Shown one piece after another: positions 9,755 through 23,115 of a stretch of DNA of 64,000 bases. Position numbers and translations under genes: made by a program. A model generated the notes under the pieces. The model did no database searches. It saw only the letters and a list, made by a program, of their open reading frames with translations, and had not been told where the DNA came from. Origin of the DNA: Adineta ricciae (Eukaryota; Rotifera; Eurotatoria; Adinetida; Adinetidae); contig CAJNOJ010000202.1 of the NCBI GenBank assembly GCA_905250025.1, positions 124,001 through 188,000 of the forward strand, read 5' to 3'. Numbering within the stretch: the first letter of the stretch is position 1; every line of letters begins with the position of its first letter.

Positions 9755-12700
9755 ATGGAAAACACTGAAGTCAGTATATTAGTCGACGATGGTGAAGACA
9801 ATCATTTTGATGCGTATCCATTGCAAATGATTTCACCAAATAATAAAACTTCAGGTAAATGCATCAAATGAAAAACCTCTCTTTTTTCAGTGTTCATTCT
9901 GATTCGATTAGAACGAAGTGTTTATCCAACTACGACATTGGATTTAGAAAAACGTGTGAAAAATGTATGTTCATTTTAGAAATGAAAACTTAAATTACAA
10001 ATATTGTTTCACAATCTAGGCCATCCATACTTTGAAACTCCGTCTTGCAGATGCAGCTAGGTGAGTTCTTTTCGCACAATTTCATGTCATATCATATCAA
10101 TAAATATGTATTCAGCGATACTCCAGCTTACTTTGGCTTTTTAAAATTTGTTTACGCTAATGATGCGGACAAAAACAATCGTCTGTCATCGGTAAGTCAT
10201 CGTCTATCTGAAGTTTCTATACATCTCATTGTTTAGTTCGTCCACTTGGCAACGAAATCACGACCATGGATGGTCGCCAATCTCATAGAAGCATACTATC
10301 TACCGACTCCGGATTTTATTCTATCGATACAAACGGGAGGTATTCAACAATATGGACCATACAAAGATAGATCGGGGATTCAAATCGAAACTGAACATGC
10401 AATTCAACATGGTCTAACTGCTCTTGCGACAGTCACACGTAAGTGATAGAAAATAAATCATGGCAAATAGAGATTTTCTGATCTAGGCCCGTGGGTCACG
10501 ACGAGTTGTAACAAACAGGATATGATTCGTTTGGTTGGAAATGCGTTGCATCGAGATATGTGTGGCACGGATGTTCCTTGTATTAGCTTTTGCAATTGGA
10601 AATCTGTAGCAGGTAGAAGTGATTATCGAAACTCAAAGGATAAGTAAATTAGATTTTCCGATGCACAGATCATTATCAATTGGAAAGGCAACGGACTGTA
10701 ATTTCAAAACTTTTCGAGACACGATTCATGGTGAAACATCAAACTAATCTGATATGAGAACTTCAGTTTTGATTATTTATGATTAGATGAATGATGATGA
10801 TAATGAACCACGTTCGGTTCATGAATATCAATTAACAACAAATAACGATTATGAAACGAACATTTCCGGTTGGCATCTCGATCCAAATCATACTCATTTT
10901 CTTCTATTCGACGATGGGTCAAATGACGTGAAAAATATGCTATTAAAACGTCAAGAAGTCGAACATGAATTGAGTATTAGTCGACCATTAAAATCACCTG
11001 TGAATGGTTATAAATCAGCAAGTGACAGTACGTATCTTTCGATGTTCAACCATATCCTACGTGTCATTTACTACAGTACATGATAGCGAGATTCCTATTG
11101 TTATGCTATTATTGGGCGGTAATTTTACCACATTAATATCCATATGCCAAGGTTTAGAAAATGGAACACCTGTTGTTGTTGTTCGAGTAAGTTATACATT
11201 GTTGATTTGACATATATGAAAGATGCTCTGGTATGCGTTCAGGATACTGGTGGTTTAGCTAATATCATTGCTCAACTCTGTCGAAAACTGTCACCAATGG
11301 ATGAACTCGGCGAATTTCGAAAAATTACATACATCGGAGAATGTAAAAACGAATTAAAGAGGTTATGTTACGAAGAAGGAATATTAGCAATGAACGATGA
11401 TGAAATCAAAATTAACGATCAACTTGCTGAAATTGAAAAATATGTTGATGTTTTAACAGAAATGGAAACGCTCATTGTCATATTCGATGCTATCGAACGA
11501 AAAAATAAGCTGGAAGATGCTATTGCGAATGCTATGTTAAATGGTATTAAGTATCGAGTGGAAAATTACGAACAACATTTCACTGCAGACATCAGGGCAG
11601 CGGAAGCAGCATGGTGTTTGGTAAGATCTTGAGTTGTGACTAGGAATGTAAAAGATTCGTTTGTCGGCCAGATATGGAATCGAGATGATCATGCGCGTCA
11701 ATTATTAATCGATCGTAACGACAAAACGATCATCTCAATGAATGATAATAATCTAAACAAAGATCAGGTAAGCGAAGAAGGATTGATTCGAACCAGGTGA
11801 CAAGATTTTCTTCTTAATAGAAACTTACCTTGACTCAACAGTTATTATACGAGGCATTGTATCGGAATAATGTACTTTTTGTTCGTTTGCTGGATGAATG
11901 TGGTGCATCGATCGAAGAACTAGCAGAAGAACAGTTGGTTGTTATTTGTATTAAAACGATGGTAATGTGATCATTCATTATTCGATTTCATTTCTTTCTC
12001 TTCTTTTGCAGAATGACAATGCTCTTCCGCTAGATCATTTGTCTCATAAAACACACCTGTCGAAGCATGATACGACTATCAACGCGTTGAAAATATATGT
12101 CGAACGAGTTTATAATAGTTATCTTCGAGAATATTTAGGTCATTATGTAAGTATTTTTTTGAACTCAAAATCGAATGTGTTGAAAGCGGTTCATATATTG
12201 TAGATTTCGCAAGAGAAAAGTCGAAAACGGATACGCAGAAGAAATGAACGCTTCAGTGGATTTAATATTGGCAGAATTCTAAATTCCAATACCATGAAAA
12301 TAGCGGACATATTTGGAGGACGAAAAACGGAAGCACTCTATCTCTGGTTTGTCTTTATGAATCTACCAGGTATGGCTAAGTATCTCTGTTTTCGATCTCG
12401 AGTAAGATGAAAATTATGCATAGTATCACTTATCATGTACGATTTATTCATGATCATAGAATCAGACAGTGGGCACTCTTCTTGCCAGTGACATTTATTT
12501 GGCAGCAGCGAAGAAGAATGCAAAAAACAAAAGGTATTTGACAACAATGGCACAGTAAGTTGATTAAATCGGGGAGTACCTAGTGTATACCTCAATGAAT
12601 ATAGAGAATTTGACCGGCATTCGAGAGGAATTATCGATACGTGCTTTGCCAAAGATGATGATTTCGCACTCAAGTTACTGAAATCGAAAGCGACGATGTT

Positions 12701-14810
12701 CTACACCTGCTTTCCGTTACATATCGCACGACGAGCAGATTGCCGAAGTTTTCTCGCTAGTAATACAGTACAGAAGCATCTTCAAAATAAATGGTTTCAT
12801 AATTTCAATTACCAACGACGATTGATGAAAATTCCAGTTGCAATTTGGGTTCGTTCACAACGTGTACAATAGTATCTCATTGACATTTTGCTTTCAACTT
12901 CAGATTTGTCTCGCATCATTGCTGTTACCAATGTTACCTTTTGCATCAGTGTTTGTACCAGCGCTTTACAAAAAGATATCTACAGAAGAGAATTCAGCAT
13001 CGGTAAGATATCCGTATGAATGATCTGTAACTATTTGGCAACTCGTTTAGGAACATAAAATTTCGAATCGATATCGTGCTGTGGTAACTTATCATTTACC
13101 CCCGGAAAAGACAACACGACGAGATTCAGATACACCAAATCTGCGTGAACGTATCAAGTGGTTTTACGAAGCACCAGTCGTGCATTTCTATTACTATTTT
13201 GTTAGTCTAATCTATCCGCTTCTTACCATACATTTATTTCATAATTAGATCTTCTTTGTCTCCTTCTTGGGTTTGTTCAGTTACGTTCTTCTTTTCGATT
13301 ATTTTCCGTTGAATATCTACGGCGAAAAACGATCTGGAATTCAAAATCTGCCGATACCAATTACTGAAATTTTGCTTCATATCTGCGTTGCTAGTTTGAT
13401 CATCGATGAAATATATCAAGTTAGTTCTCTTTATTTGTCGAAATTGTTTCTCACCATTGCTCGGATAGTACACTTTGCAAACAATCAAAGAATATCAGTA
13501 CAGTACTAATCCTTGGAATTGGATGGATCTGACCGGCATTTTATTTTATCTAATTGCGTTCGTTCTTCGTTGGTTCGTCAATGAACACATATTTATCTGT
13601 TCAAAGTAAGATATTAAAGAAGATTCGAGTGAATAGATTGCAACATCGACTGTCTAGAATATTTATGTCTATTGACTTGATCATCTGGTATATTCGAATA
13701 CTTTATCTGTTTGCTGCGTATGAAATCTTGGGACCGAAATTAACGATGATCTACGAAATGGTGAGTATATTCGATGTGGAAGGATATTAAATGATTTAGA
13801 CGATGTTTGTGTTGCAGATGAAGGATGCTCTCTTGATCTTTCTATGCTTCATTCTTATTCTTTTGTTTGGCTTTTCGATTGCTTCATGGTCGCTTCTTAC
13901 TACAACTCAACAAGTCGTTTGGATAAATATGACTAATGGTACATCGATGAACAAGTTCGTTATAGCAGAAGGAAGTGGTGAACTACGAAGTTGGCAACTA
14001 TTGAGAGATGTACTCAATTGGGGTATTTGGAAAGTATTCGGACAAGTCGCTGAACCTTACAATGGCGCTGTTAGTGGTAGGAATGAATTCTTCATGTGCG
14101 GGAATATCAGCAAATGTATTTAACTACTTTAGAAAATGATGCTTATGGCACGTTTGTTTTCATATTTGCAATTGGTTTCACTGTGATATCAAATGTTCTT
14201 CTTCTGAATGTTCTCATTGCAATGTTCAAGTGCGGGTTTATAAATGAGCGATTAAAATAGATCACGAACGTTTCTCTTTCTAGTGAAAAGATATTACGTG
14301 TTCAGGAGAAATCGAATGAACTATGGCGATATCAACGATTCTGGCTGATTAATGAATATAAAGACAAAACAGTATTACCTCCTCCATTGAACATTTTATG
14401 CTACATAATCCAGTTTTTCACCTATATCGTCTGCTGTAAATGTCGATCTAAGTCTGTGGCTTTACTCGATCCAGATTCTGGTATAGTTGCATCTCTTGGG
14501 AATGGATATTTCGTTTCAAGTTGTTCTTCTTCACAGATTCATCGTCGGATGAGGACTCATCTACTATCAATGCACCTGAACAATCATTGGTCGACACTCG
14601 TCAAATTAATCGTGAAAAAAATCTCGCAGAAGTATATTGGCGACAGACATTCGAAGAAGAAGAGAAGGAGAGAAAACCGTCGGTTACTTGAAGACAAATC
14701 AATTTTTCTCAATTTTTTTTCTATGTTTTAGTTTGAACAAACAACAAGATGACACTGCTGAAAACAATCAGAACTATGATTCTCAGAAGCCACTAAATTC
14801 AACATTACAA
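9755..14810 (+). CDS. TRPM-family cation channel, many small exons; apparently continues into LRR exons
   Basis: Start ATG at 9755. My first exons are 9755-9854, 9891-9964, 10020-10060, 10116-10191 and 10237-10438, joined by introns of about 36-60 bp with consistent phase. The N-terminal TRPM homology (SLOG/LSDAT) region is clear: KSRPWMVANLIEAYYLPTPD, PWVTTSCNKQDMI, LGGNFTTLISICQGLENGTP and DTGGLANIIAQLCR (10246-11330). Transmembrane segments lie at 12900-14220: S1 and S2, then DLTGILFYLIAF (S3) and IWYIRILYLFAAYEILGPKL (S4). The pore helix/filter has WGIWKVFGQV (about 14018-14050) and S6 is NVLLLNVLIAMF. The TRP helix reads ELWRYQRFWLINEY, followed by LPPPLNIL, a TRPM hallmark. The C-terminus is acidic (SSSDEDSS, FEEEEKER). 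Exon 14792-14810 or a longer version reaches the first LRR in phase 0. No Nudix or kinase domain was seen. Confidence 0.85.
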
Positions 14811-14870
14811 GTACGGAATACTATACGTAGACTATTTCAAACTGGTTGCTTACTTGAGATTTCTTCATAG

Positions 14871-17800
14871 ACATTAGAACAACTTGATTTTAGCAACAAA
14901 CAAATTGGATATAAAGGCGCTGAACAACTCGCCGATGCTATTCGAAAGAGCACCGTTCGTTCGACATTGCACTTGACACCACAGTACTATCGATTTTCAT
15001 TGTTTCTTTTTCATCCAGCCGCTCACTCAACTTGATTTATCGAAAAATCGAATTGGCGATCAAGGAGTTCAGTATCTGGCTGATGCTTTAACGCATAATA
15101 AAGTGAAATATATTTTCTCTGTTTGTTGGATTCTTCTCGAAGTCGAGGTTTTTACATATAGACAATCACTATGCTCAATCTTGCCGACAATGATATCGGC
15201 GCACATGGCGCTTCTTATCTTGCCAGCGCTTTCGAAAACAATAAGGTAATCATTATTTTTACTCAAATCCATGTTCTTCAGGTATCTCCGCAGACACTTA
15301 TCGACATCGATCTTTCAAATAATCGAATCAACGATGAAGGAACCGAATATCTAGCCGACGCTTTTCGATACAATACGGTAAATGATAGACTCGTTTTTAA
15401 AGATGTATATTCTATTGATTGTGTCATATATAGACACTCAATGTATTAAAACTGTCAGCTAATCAACTGACAGATTATGGTGCTGAATGTCTGGCGAAAA
15501 CGTTGAAAAATAATACTGTAAGTTTGTTTTTGTTAGAAATGTTTTCGTGGAAAATTTCTTTTTCATTAAAAATAGACCATCGAGTTTCTCGATCTTCGGT
15601 GGAATAAGATTTCGACTAAAGGAATCCAGCAGCTAGCCGAAGCTCTACCACACAATACTGTAGAACGTTTTTACCCATCTTATAGATCATCAATTTTATT
15701 CTATTAGACGCTGACTCATCTCAATCTCTCGTGGAATGATATAGATGATAACGGCGCTCAATCATTGGCTGACGCCCTACAGAATAATAAAGTATATCTC
15801 ATTTGAATTCATTCTATTTTTATTTGATTATATCTAATGCAGACACTGGTAACACTCGATCTCGCATCGAACAGAATTGGCGGACAAGGAGCTGAACAGC
15901 TAATAGGTTCTCGACGAAATCACGAAGTAAGCATGTCTCTTCGCTGGATCTCCGTACTTCTATTTTAATCGCGCAGATTTCGACACGATTCGATCTTTCA
16001 AATAATCAAATAAAGCATGATGGAATTAAACTTTTGACCGATGCTTTAAAAAATAATACAGTAAATATACTTTAACTTTAGAGATAAAATCTTCATTCTT
16101 TTTAACAGTCAGTTGTTACACTCGATCTCAGCAGCAATCGAATTGGAAACAATGGAGTTCAACATTTAATCGTTGCATTAAAAAGCAATAGTGTAACTAC
16201 ACTTCAGTACCAAAAACAACGTTTCCCATCATTCTTCTTCAGACATTGACGACATTGAATCTAGCGAGTAATCAAATTCGTCCGTCCGGAATCGAATACT
16301 TGGCTCGAACGACCGATGCTACTACTGTAAGTTCCACAGTGGCAGTTGTAAATGCGTATAGATTGCTATTTTATGTCCAGCCATTATCAACACTTGATCT
16401 TAGTTACAATGAAATTGGAGTCCTTGGCTCTAAAGATCTGGCGACTATTATTTTAACGAATACTGTACGCGAATTTAGTTCATATATTCGATTTATTGAA
16501 ACCTATCTTGCCTGTTTAGACAATTACTACTTTACTACTTTCGAGCAATCAAATTGGCACGATCGGCATTCAAAATCTATCATATGCTTTGCAGAATAAC
16601 ACAGTACAGACTTATTGAATTTCATCATGGATTTTTTTTAGCTATAAACTTTTCATAGACAATCGTTACTATCGATCTGTCAAAGAATCAAATTGCAGAT
16701 GCCGGTATGAAACATTTCGTGAATGCGTTAAAGCACAATACGGTAGGAAAAACAACTTTCGTTGTATTAGAACATTCTCTCATCTACTTACTTATATGTT
16801 TGTTTCATATGCAGACAATTAGTACGATTGATCTATCGCAAAACCAAATAACAGATAAAGGTGTAGAGCATTTAGCAAATGTTTTGAAGTTTAATACGGT
16901 AATTTTGCTGCAACAAGTTTCTTCGTCAGCCATTGGTGAAAATTTGACTTTTGTTATAGACACTGGCCATCATTCGTCTTGTAAGCAACAAAATTACAGA
17001 TAAAGGAGCTCATTCTCTGGCTAGTTCCATTCAACAGAATAAAGTACAGTATATTATTCTATGACTTATATTTCCTTCTTATATCTGATTAGGTCAGGAT
17101 AAAAGAGCTGGATTTATCCTACAATGCAATCGAAGATCAAGGAGCTCGATCGCTGGCTAATTATCTGCAATATCAAATGGTAAGGATGTTATTGATCTTT
17201 CATTTATATACAATCAGAAGATTGTTTGTAGTCACTGGTCAAATTAGAACTTACAGGTAATCCCATTACACGTAACGCGGCTCGATATCTGTCCGAAGCT
17301 TTTCGACATAACAAGGTAAAAACGGTTCTTTTGTATTCATGTAAATTATGCTCATCGATGTGTAGAAATTGATAATTCTGAATGTTGCATTGAGCCAAAT
17401 TGATGAAGAAGAAATTCTAACAATCAAAAATGCAAATGACACCAATTCGGTTAGAATATTTGAGTAATTACACAGACTTACATTTTTGTTTACATCCAGA
17501 CACTTACGAGCCTTGATCTTGAAAACAGCGGTATCGGACGTACAGGTGCACAAGCTCTCACAGTTTTATTACGGCTGAATACTGTAGGTTTTACCCTTTT
17601 GTGACAACATAATTTTAGTATTTTTCACTACAGACTCTGACTACACTAAATCTGCGATACAATAAGATAACTGGCAAGGCAATTCAATATCTCTCAGAAG
17701 CTATACGAACTAGCACGGTAAGTGAAGATAATTCTGACACTTCTATTTTTTTTCCAAGATACGAATTTTTCTGTACAGACATTGACCACTCTCGAACTCG

Positions 17801-20800
17801 CAGGAAATGAAATAGGCGTCGAAGGAATGGAACGTTTAGCTGATGTCATCAAACTTAATAAAGTAATAAGACTTGTCATCGATTACTGATTTTATTGGAA
17901 ACTTTTCCTTCAGACTCTCACTACACTTGATCTCGCAGCGAATGAACTCGGATTTGAAGGAGCTCGGTACTTAGCTGATGCCATTCGAAACAATACGGTA
18001 GAACTATATCTCGTCATTGCTACTCTTCTGATTCGCACATTTGACTGATTTAGACAATCACGTCGTTGGATCTTAGATCAAATAAAATCGGTAGTGAAGG
18101 CGCAAAGTATTTAGCTGATGCTTTTCGTAACAATCAGGTAAATATCGTACTGTTATTTGTATTCTTATGATTCTTTCATTCAGACTCTTACTGCACTCGA
18201 TCTCGGATCGAATGGAATCCGTGCCGAAGGAGTACACTGTCTGGCCGATGCTTTCCGTGACAACGAGGTGCGTGTGTTTGCCCATCATTCGTCACTTTCG
18301 TTAAATTATAGAGGATTTTCTCTTATGTAGACGCTTCGCACACTCAACTTGGGAACGAATGGAATTGGTATTGATGGAGCTAAATACGTTGCGAATGTTT
18401 TCCGACACAGCACGGTAAACGACTTTCTATATGTATTTAACATTCTATATATTTCCTTCTTCGTGTAGACGTTGACTGCGCTCGATCTTCGTGGAAATGA
18501 ACTTGGTGCAGATGGTATACGGCATCTCGCTGATCTATTCCGAGAAAGCAAAGTAGATTTTTACATTTACATAGCGCTGAGAACTTCTCTCTTGTCGTAC
18601 ACAGACACTGAATTTGCTAGATCTTCGATCGAACGGAATCGGAGATCGAGGAGCACAATATTTAGCGGATGCTTTTCGAAATAATAACGTAAGTATTTGT
18701 TCAACATACTTTAAAACTTCAATAATTTCAATATAGACTCTTGCGACACTTTATCTTGGATCAAATGGCATCCGTGCAAAGGGAATATACCATTTACTCG
18801 AAGCTTTTCAAGGCAATCAAGTAAATCATCTTACAACCAAAATCACTACTGACTATAAACTGATTCATAGACGCTCACAAATTTAGACCTCTCAGAGAGC
18901 AAAATTACTCTTGAAGGAGTGAAATATCTTGCTGATGGTCTTCGAAATAATAAGGTGTCTAGAATTTTGTCTCTTCTCTTATGATTCGAATATAATTTCT
19001 TATCGAATAGACATTGAAAATTATGAATCTTGGAAATAATGAAGTTGGTGTTGAAGGAATACAACGTTTAGCCAATGCTCTACGCGAGAATACGGTATGT
19101 TTGAATATCTGTCGACTGTCTTTGTTCACACCTAAACTTATTTACTGTAGACTCTCACAGAGTTGGATCTATCGGGAAATAAAATGAATGTTATAGGAGT
19201 CCAGAGGCTTGCAGATGCTATTCATAATAACGAAGTAAGTCGAATTCGTATTATACGGTGTTCAATTGACATAAATTTTTAAGACACTTACTGTTCTTCA
19301 TCTGGCGAATAATAATATTGGTGATCAAGGAGCTCAATATTTGGGTGATGCTCTTCGGAACAATACCGTAATCAACATGCTCTGAATGTTCTTACTTGCT
19401 TAGACCGATGCTCTTTCTTTTTCCGTAGACATTGACTACACTCGATCTCTCGGATAATGAAATTGGCACTGAAGGAGCACGATACTTAGCTGATGTTTTC
19501 GAAGACAATCAAGTAACTTCTAATCAGTCAAATCTTTGTTTTCATCTTCATCTACTTTGCTTAGACATTGACTAGAGTCTATCTACAAAAAAGTGATAGA
19601 AACGGCAAAGACTCACAACGTGTGTCGGATGCTTTAAGAGCACATGTGGTAAATAGTACCAGTACCACCATCTCAGTTTAAAATATGCCTTGTTATGATT
19701 CATTTTAGATACAAGCAGTTCCAACACACAATACACCGACGACAGAGTTTCTAACAGACGTATCACAAGTTATAGCCGATACATTACGAGATAATCAAGT
19801 ACTATACTAAATGTCCCCTTTGGACTTTGTCGGACATTGATTTTATTTTCGGCATTGTAGAATGTAACTAGACTTTGTCTACGCGATCTGAAACTCGGTC
19901 CTGAAGAGATTCAACGTCTCACTGCTGCTCTTAAACTAAACCAAGTTTGTTACTTTTCGTGATTGAACATTTACCACTGTTTTTTCGGTGCAGACACTCA
20001 CCATATTGGATTTGACTTCCAATGCAACCGGATCCCAAGGAGCAAAATATTTAGTGGATGCCTTACAAAATAACAAGGTATCAAATTGATACTTCTTGTC
20101 TGCATCTATACTTTTCCTCACCATAGTCACTCGTCTCATTGTCACTCGGATCGAATAAGATAACTGATGACGGCATACGTCATCTGGCTAATGCTTTCCG
20201 AAATAATACGGTAGAATTGATTATTCTATAGTTGCTTTTCATTCCATTCTCAAAAAATTGATCTAAATTTAGACCTTGACTACATTGGAACTCTCAGCAA
20301 ACTTGATCAGCAGTGAAGGAGCACACTATCTAGCCGATGCTCTACGAGAAAATACAGTGAGTACCTATATATTGTTTCTTCTATGTATACAGTTTCTCCT
20401 ACAGACGCTGACAACACTCGATCTTCGGTCAAATGATATTGGGACTGAAGGAATACGATACCTCGCTGATGCACTTCGAAATAATCAAGTAACAAAATAT
20501 ATGTGTATTCTATTAACTAAGAAACCCATATATCTTCCCCACAGACATTGCTGTCACTTGACGTTAGTTCGAATAGGATTGAGTGATGTCATAATATCAT
20601 TACCCCAGGTATCCGTTTAAAAATCGACAACAGTATATCCAGAATCAGGAGGAATTTGAGTGAATTCGGTCAATATCCAGCAGGTAACGAGATGGATATC
20701 GACGAATGGTCTCTGAAGGCGTTGCTGTTCAAGACCAGAGTCTAATGGAAACACTTAATGGTATCAGAGACAGTAAGAGGTATGATAATCCAGAAGAGAA

Positions 20801-22178
20801 TGTAATTGGGTACTGTACGCCTAAGTTGCTGAGCTAGAGTTGATGAACATACGAAGCCCTCGTCGAGGTATCACTTGTTGGAGTTAAAATCCTAAAAGGC
20901 TTTTGTCCACGTACCAAGCTTTTCCCCACACCCTCAACAGTTTGGTTATCCGGTATCGGATAACGAGACGTTCAGCTCTGGATACCCAGCTAATGATATT
21001 ATGACAGCTATGATAGGATTAGCAATGACGGAGCACAATATTTAGTTGATATTTTCCGTCATGGTACAGTGAGCAATTTTCCTTTGCATCTCAACCAATA
21101 ATTCGTTCACCTCAATGATATAGATGCTTCATACATTACGTCTCGGATCGAATGAAATCGATGCAGAAGGAATGGAGCAGTTTGCTGATGCCGTTCGAGA
21201 AAACCAAGTGCGTATAGTCGTTTGATAAACTCATTCTTTCCATTCACTGGTCTAGACATTCGTCGTTCTTGATCTTCAATCCAATGAAATCGGCGATAAA
21301 GGAATCCAATATCTGACCGATGCTCTTCGAAATCATCAAGTAATCATCATCCATCAGATTGATTACCATGGAAATTATGTTCTTTAGACATTGACTACAG
21401 TAGATCTCTCAGATAATAGTATCAGTGCCGAAGGAATGCAATATTTGGCGAACGCTCTCCGTGATAATACTGTAATCATCTTCCTCAATTTGTCTTCGTC
21501 CAGATATGCGGGTACCTGTTTCTATTCTAGACACTCACAACGTTAGGATTCTCCTTGAACTCTATTGGTCCTGAAGGGGCTCAGCACTTGAGTGAAAACA
21601 TTCGAGAAAATATGGTGATTATCCTCTTGTTTTCCCAATACGATCTTATACTTATGACAAATCTTTAGACACTCACTTCATTGAATCTCAATTCGGATAA
21701 GATCGGCGCTGAAGGAGCAGAATATCTAGCTGATGCATTCAGAAATAACAAAGTCAATCATTGTCATTCTTTCTCATGGAAAATTTCGATTTTTCTCCTA
21801 TAGACACTAACAGTGATCAATCTTCGCTCGAATGGAATTGGCGATAGAGGAGCACAGTGTCTAGCTGATGCATTTCGGGACAACAAAGTATCAGAATCCA
21901 TGGTTTTTTGTCGCTAATCTCACTTTTCGCATAGACATTGATCCATCTGGATCTTGCCGACAATGGCATTGGAGACAAAGGCGTGCAACCATTAGCTGCT
22001 GCTTTACGAGATAATAAAGTAATTGTATTTCTTCGCACCACTTGACTATCATTAATTTACTTTTCTTATGTAGAATCTCACCGTTTTTCATCTGGAAGGA
22101 AATCAAATAGGAAAAAAAGCCAAACATCGTGTGATGCAAGCATTCAAAGAACATCTTGGATTAAAATTGTTCTTCTAG
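14871..22178 (+). CDS. Leucine-rich repeat array, about 50 one-repeat exons; probable C-terminal part of the TRPM gene
   Basis: From 14871 to the TAG at 22176-22178 I count about 50 exons, nearly all 84 bp (28 codons), phase 0, each opening right after AG with ACA and closing before GT. The repeat is LxxLDLSxNxIGxxGAxxL followed by ADALRxNT, the ribonuclease-inhibitor/NLRC3-type LRR. The first is 14871-14954 (TLEQLDFSNKQIG), and the last ends FHLEGNQIGKKA...LGLKLFF. Introns are about 45-75 bp. Such arrays form a curved protein-binding solenoid of about 1,400 residues. No ATG lies in frame in the exon preceding the first repeat, so a separate gene start is not evident. The repeat near 20545-21070 is split by an inserted element; the repeats at 19572-19800 are degenerate. 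Confidence 0.85.
20581..21012. mobile_element. 432-bp non-autonomous inverted-repeat element (MITE-like) with 8-bp target duplication
   Basis: The element is flanked by ATAGGATT at 20573-20580 and 21013-21020. Its ends are inverted repeats of about 34 bp that share GTCATAATATCATTA without mismatch (20588-20602, and reverse-complemented at 20991-21005), then GGTATCC after a short mismatched stretch. It has no coding capacity. An 8-bp duplication fits hAT-type or related cut-and-paste transposases, but the termini are not classical hAT, so the superfamily is open. It lies inside one LRR exon. Removing the element and one flank restores exactly 28 codons with a normal repeat (DVSSNRI then SNDGAQYL). 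Confidence 0.85.
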
Positions 22179-22227
22179 CATGATTATATAGCATCCTTTC
22201 TACTTACATCTGATGATCTATCTAAGA

Positions 22228-22233
22228 AATAAA
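22228..22233 (+). promoter_or_regulatory. Poly(A) signal after the LRR array
   Basis: AATAAA 50 bp past the stop codon at 22178, consistent with the end of the TRPM-LRR transcription unit. Confidence 0.5.
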
Positions 22234-22739
22234 TCAGTTCTATCATATTAACCAGTTGTTCGTACTTGACACACCAAAGAATGCTAACGTTAGTCTGATC
22301 TACCAACATTCAAGCTTGTAATTAATGCACGACGGCATGACGTGTGCAGTATTCTGTCTGTCACAAAGGATTATCTTTGATTAGCTTGCAGAATATTGTA
22401 TTTCTCCGAAATTCGCTATCATATTGAGCGCATACGGTCAAAGTTTTAAAGAAGTGTGTATATGTGTCGAGAAACTAGTTAGAAGTTCATGCTACTCTAG
22501 ATTACAAGTGGGACGCTTCGATTGGTTCATGACTGTATATGAGTTGGAGTCATGCAAGCGATTTTGTTTTGAAAATTCATTGAACGTAATGCAGTACAGT
22601 GGAAACGATCCGATATGATAGATAATACAAGTATTGAATTGAGCCATCAAAACGAATGATACACAACTGTATGTACCTATATTGACATAATCCAGCGTTG
22701 CCACTGTTTTTCCACTAGGTCTGTATCTGTCTGCTTCTG

Positions 22740-23115
22740 TACCGAGGACAATGAAGACGACTAGCTGATATAAAGCAATCCACATGTACGAATACTCGAA
22801 GCCAAGTAAAATAGTTTTAAGAACCTGAAGATCTTACATGTCGGAGAAGAATCTGTCAAAGGCAGAAACCTATGTACGATAGGAAGATAATGATCAAGAT
22901 TCCACCCGAATAACATGAGAATGTCAAAGATTGCTATTGTACGCGTATAGTGGATGGTTGCCTATTTCTTCGTATCTCGAAACGTTGGGCGGTAAAGAGT
23001 GAACAAAGTTGAAAGGTTCAGTATGGTGCCCACAATAACTAATGTTAGTGGATAATAAGCTGCAAACAATGGTTCACTTGATTCTGCATTTGCGGCTGAT
23101 GTATTGCTTGACACA
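22740..23115 (-). pseudogene. Rhodopsin-class GPCR relic
   Basis: The minus strand reads SNTSAANAESSEPLFAAYYP, then LTLVIVGTILNLSTLFTLYR (TM1), an in-frame TAG at 22962-22964, and TIAIFDILMLFGWNLDHYL (TM2), PTCKIFRFLKLFYLASSIRTC (start of TM3), followed by another stop. The glycosylatable N-terminus, TM1-TM3 order and the cysteine before TM3 fit a class A receptor of a type different from 8208-9089. There is no ATG in frame upstream and nothing recognisable after TM3, so it is a truncated and interrupted copy. Confidence 0.65.

Noticed and set aside
13200-14800. A frame at 14387-14731 that would give the TRPM a basic C-terminus
   Set aside because: A GT-AG intron at about 14480-14536 restores the acidic tail (LDPDSD-SSSDEDSS) and a TRPM-like ending; the basic frame is read through that intron.
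14871-22178. Regular alternation of conserved and unique blocks that looks like a giant repeat array or CRISPR
   Set aside because: The conserved 84-bp units translate as LRRs and the unique parts are GT-AG introns.
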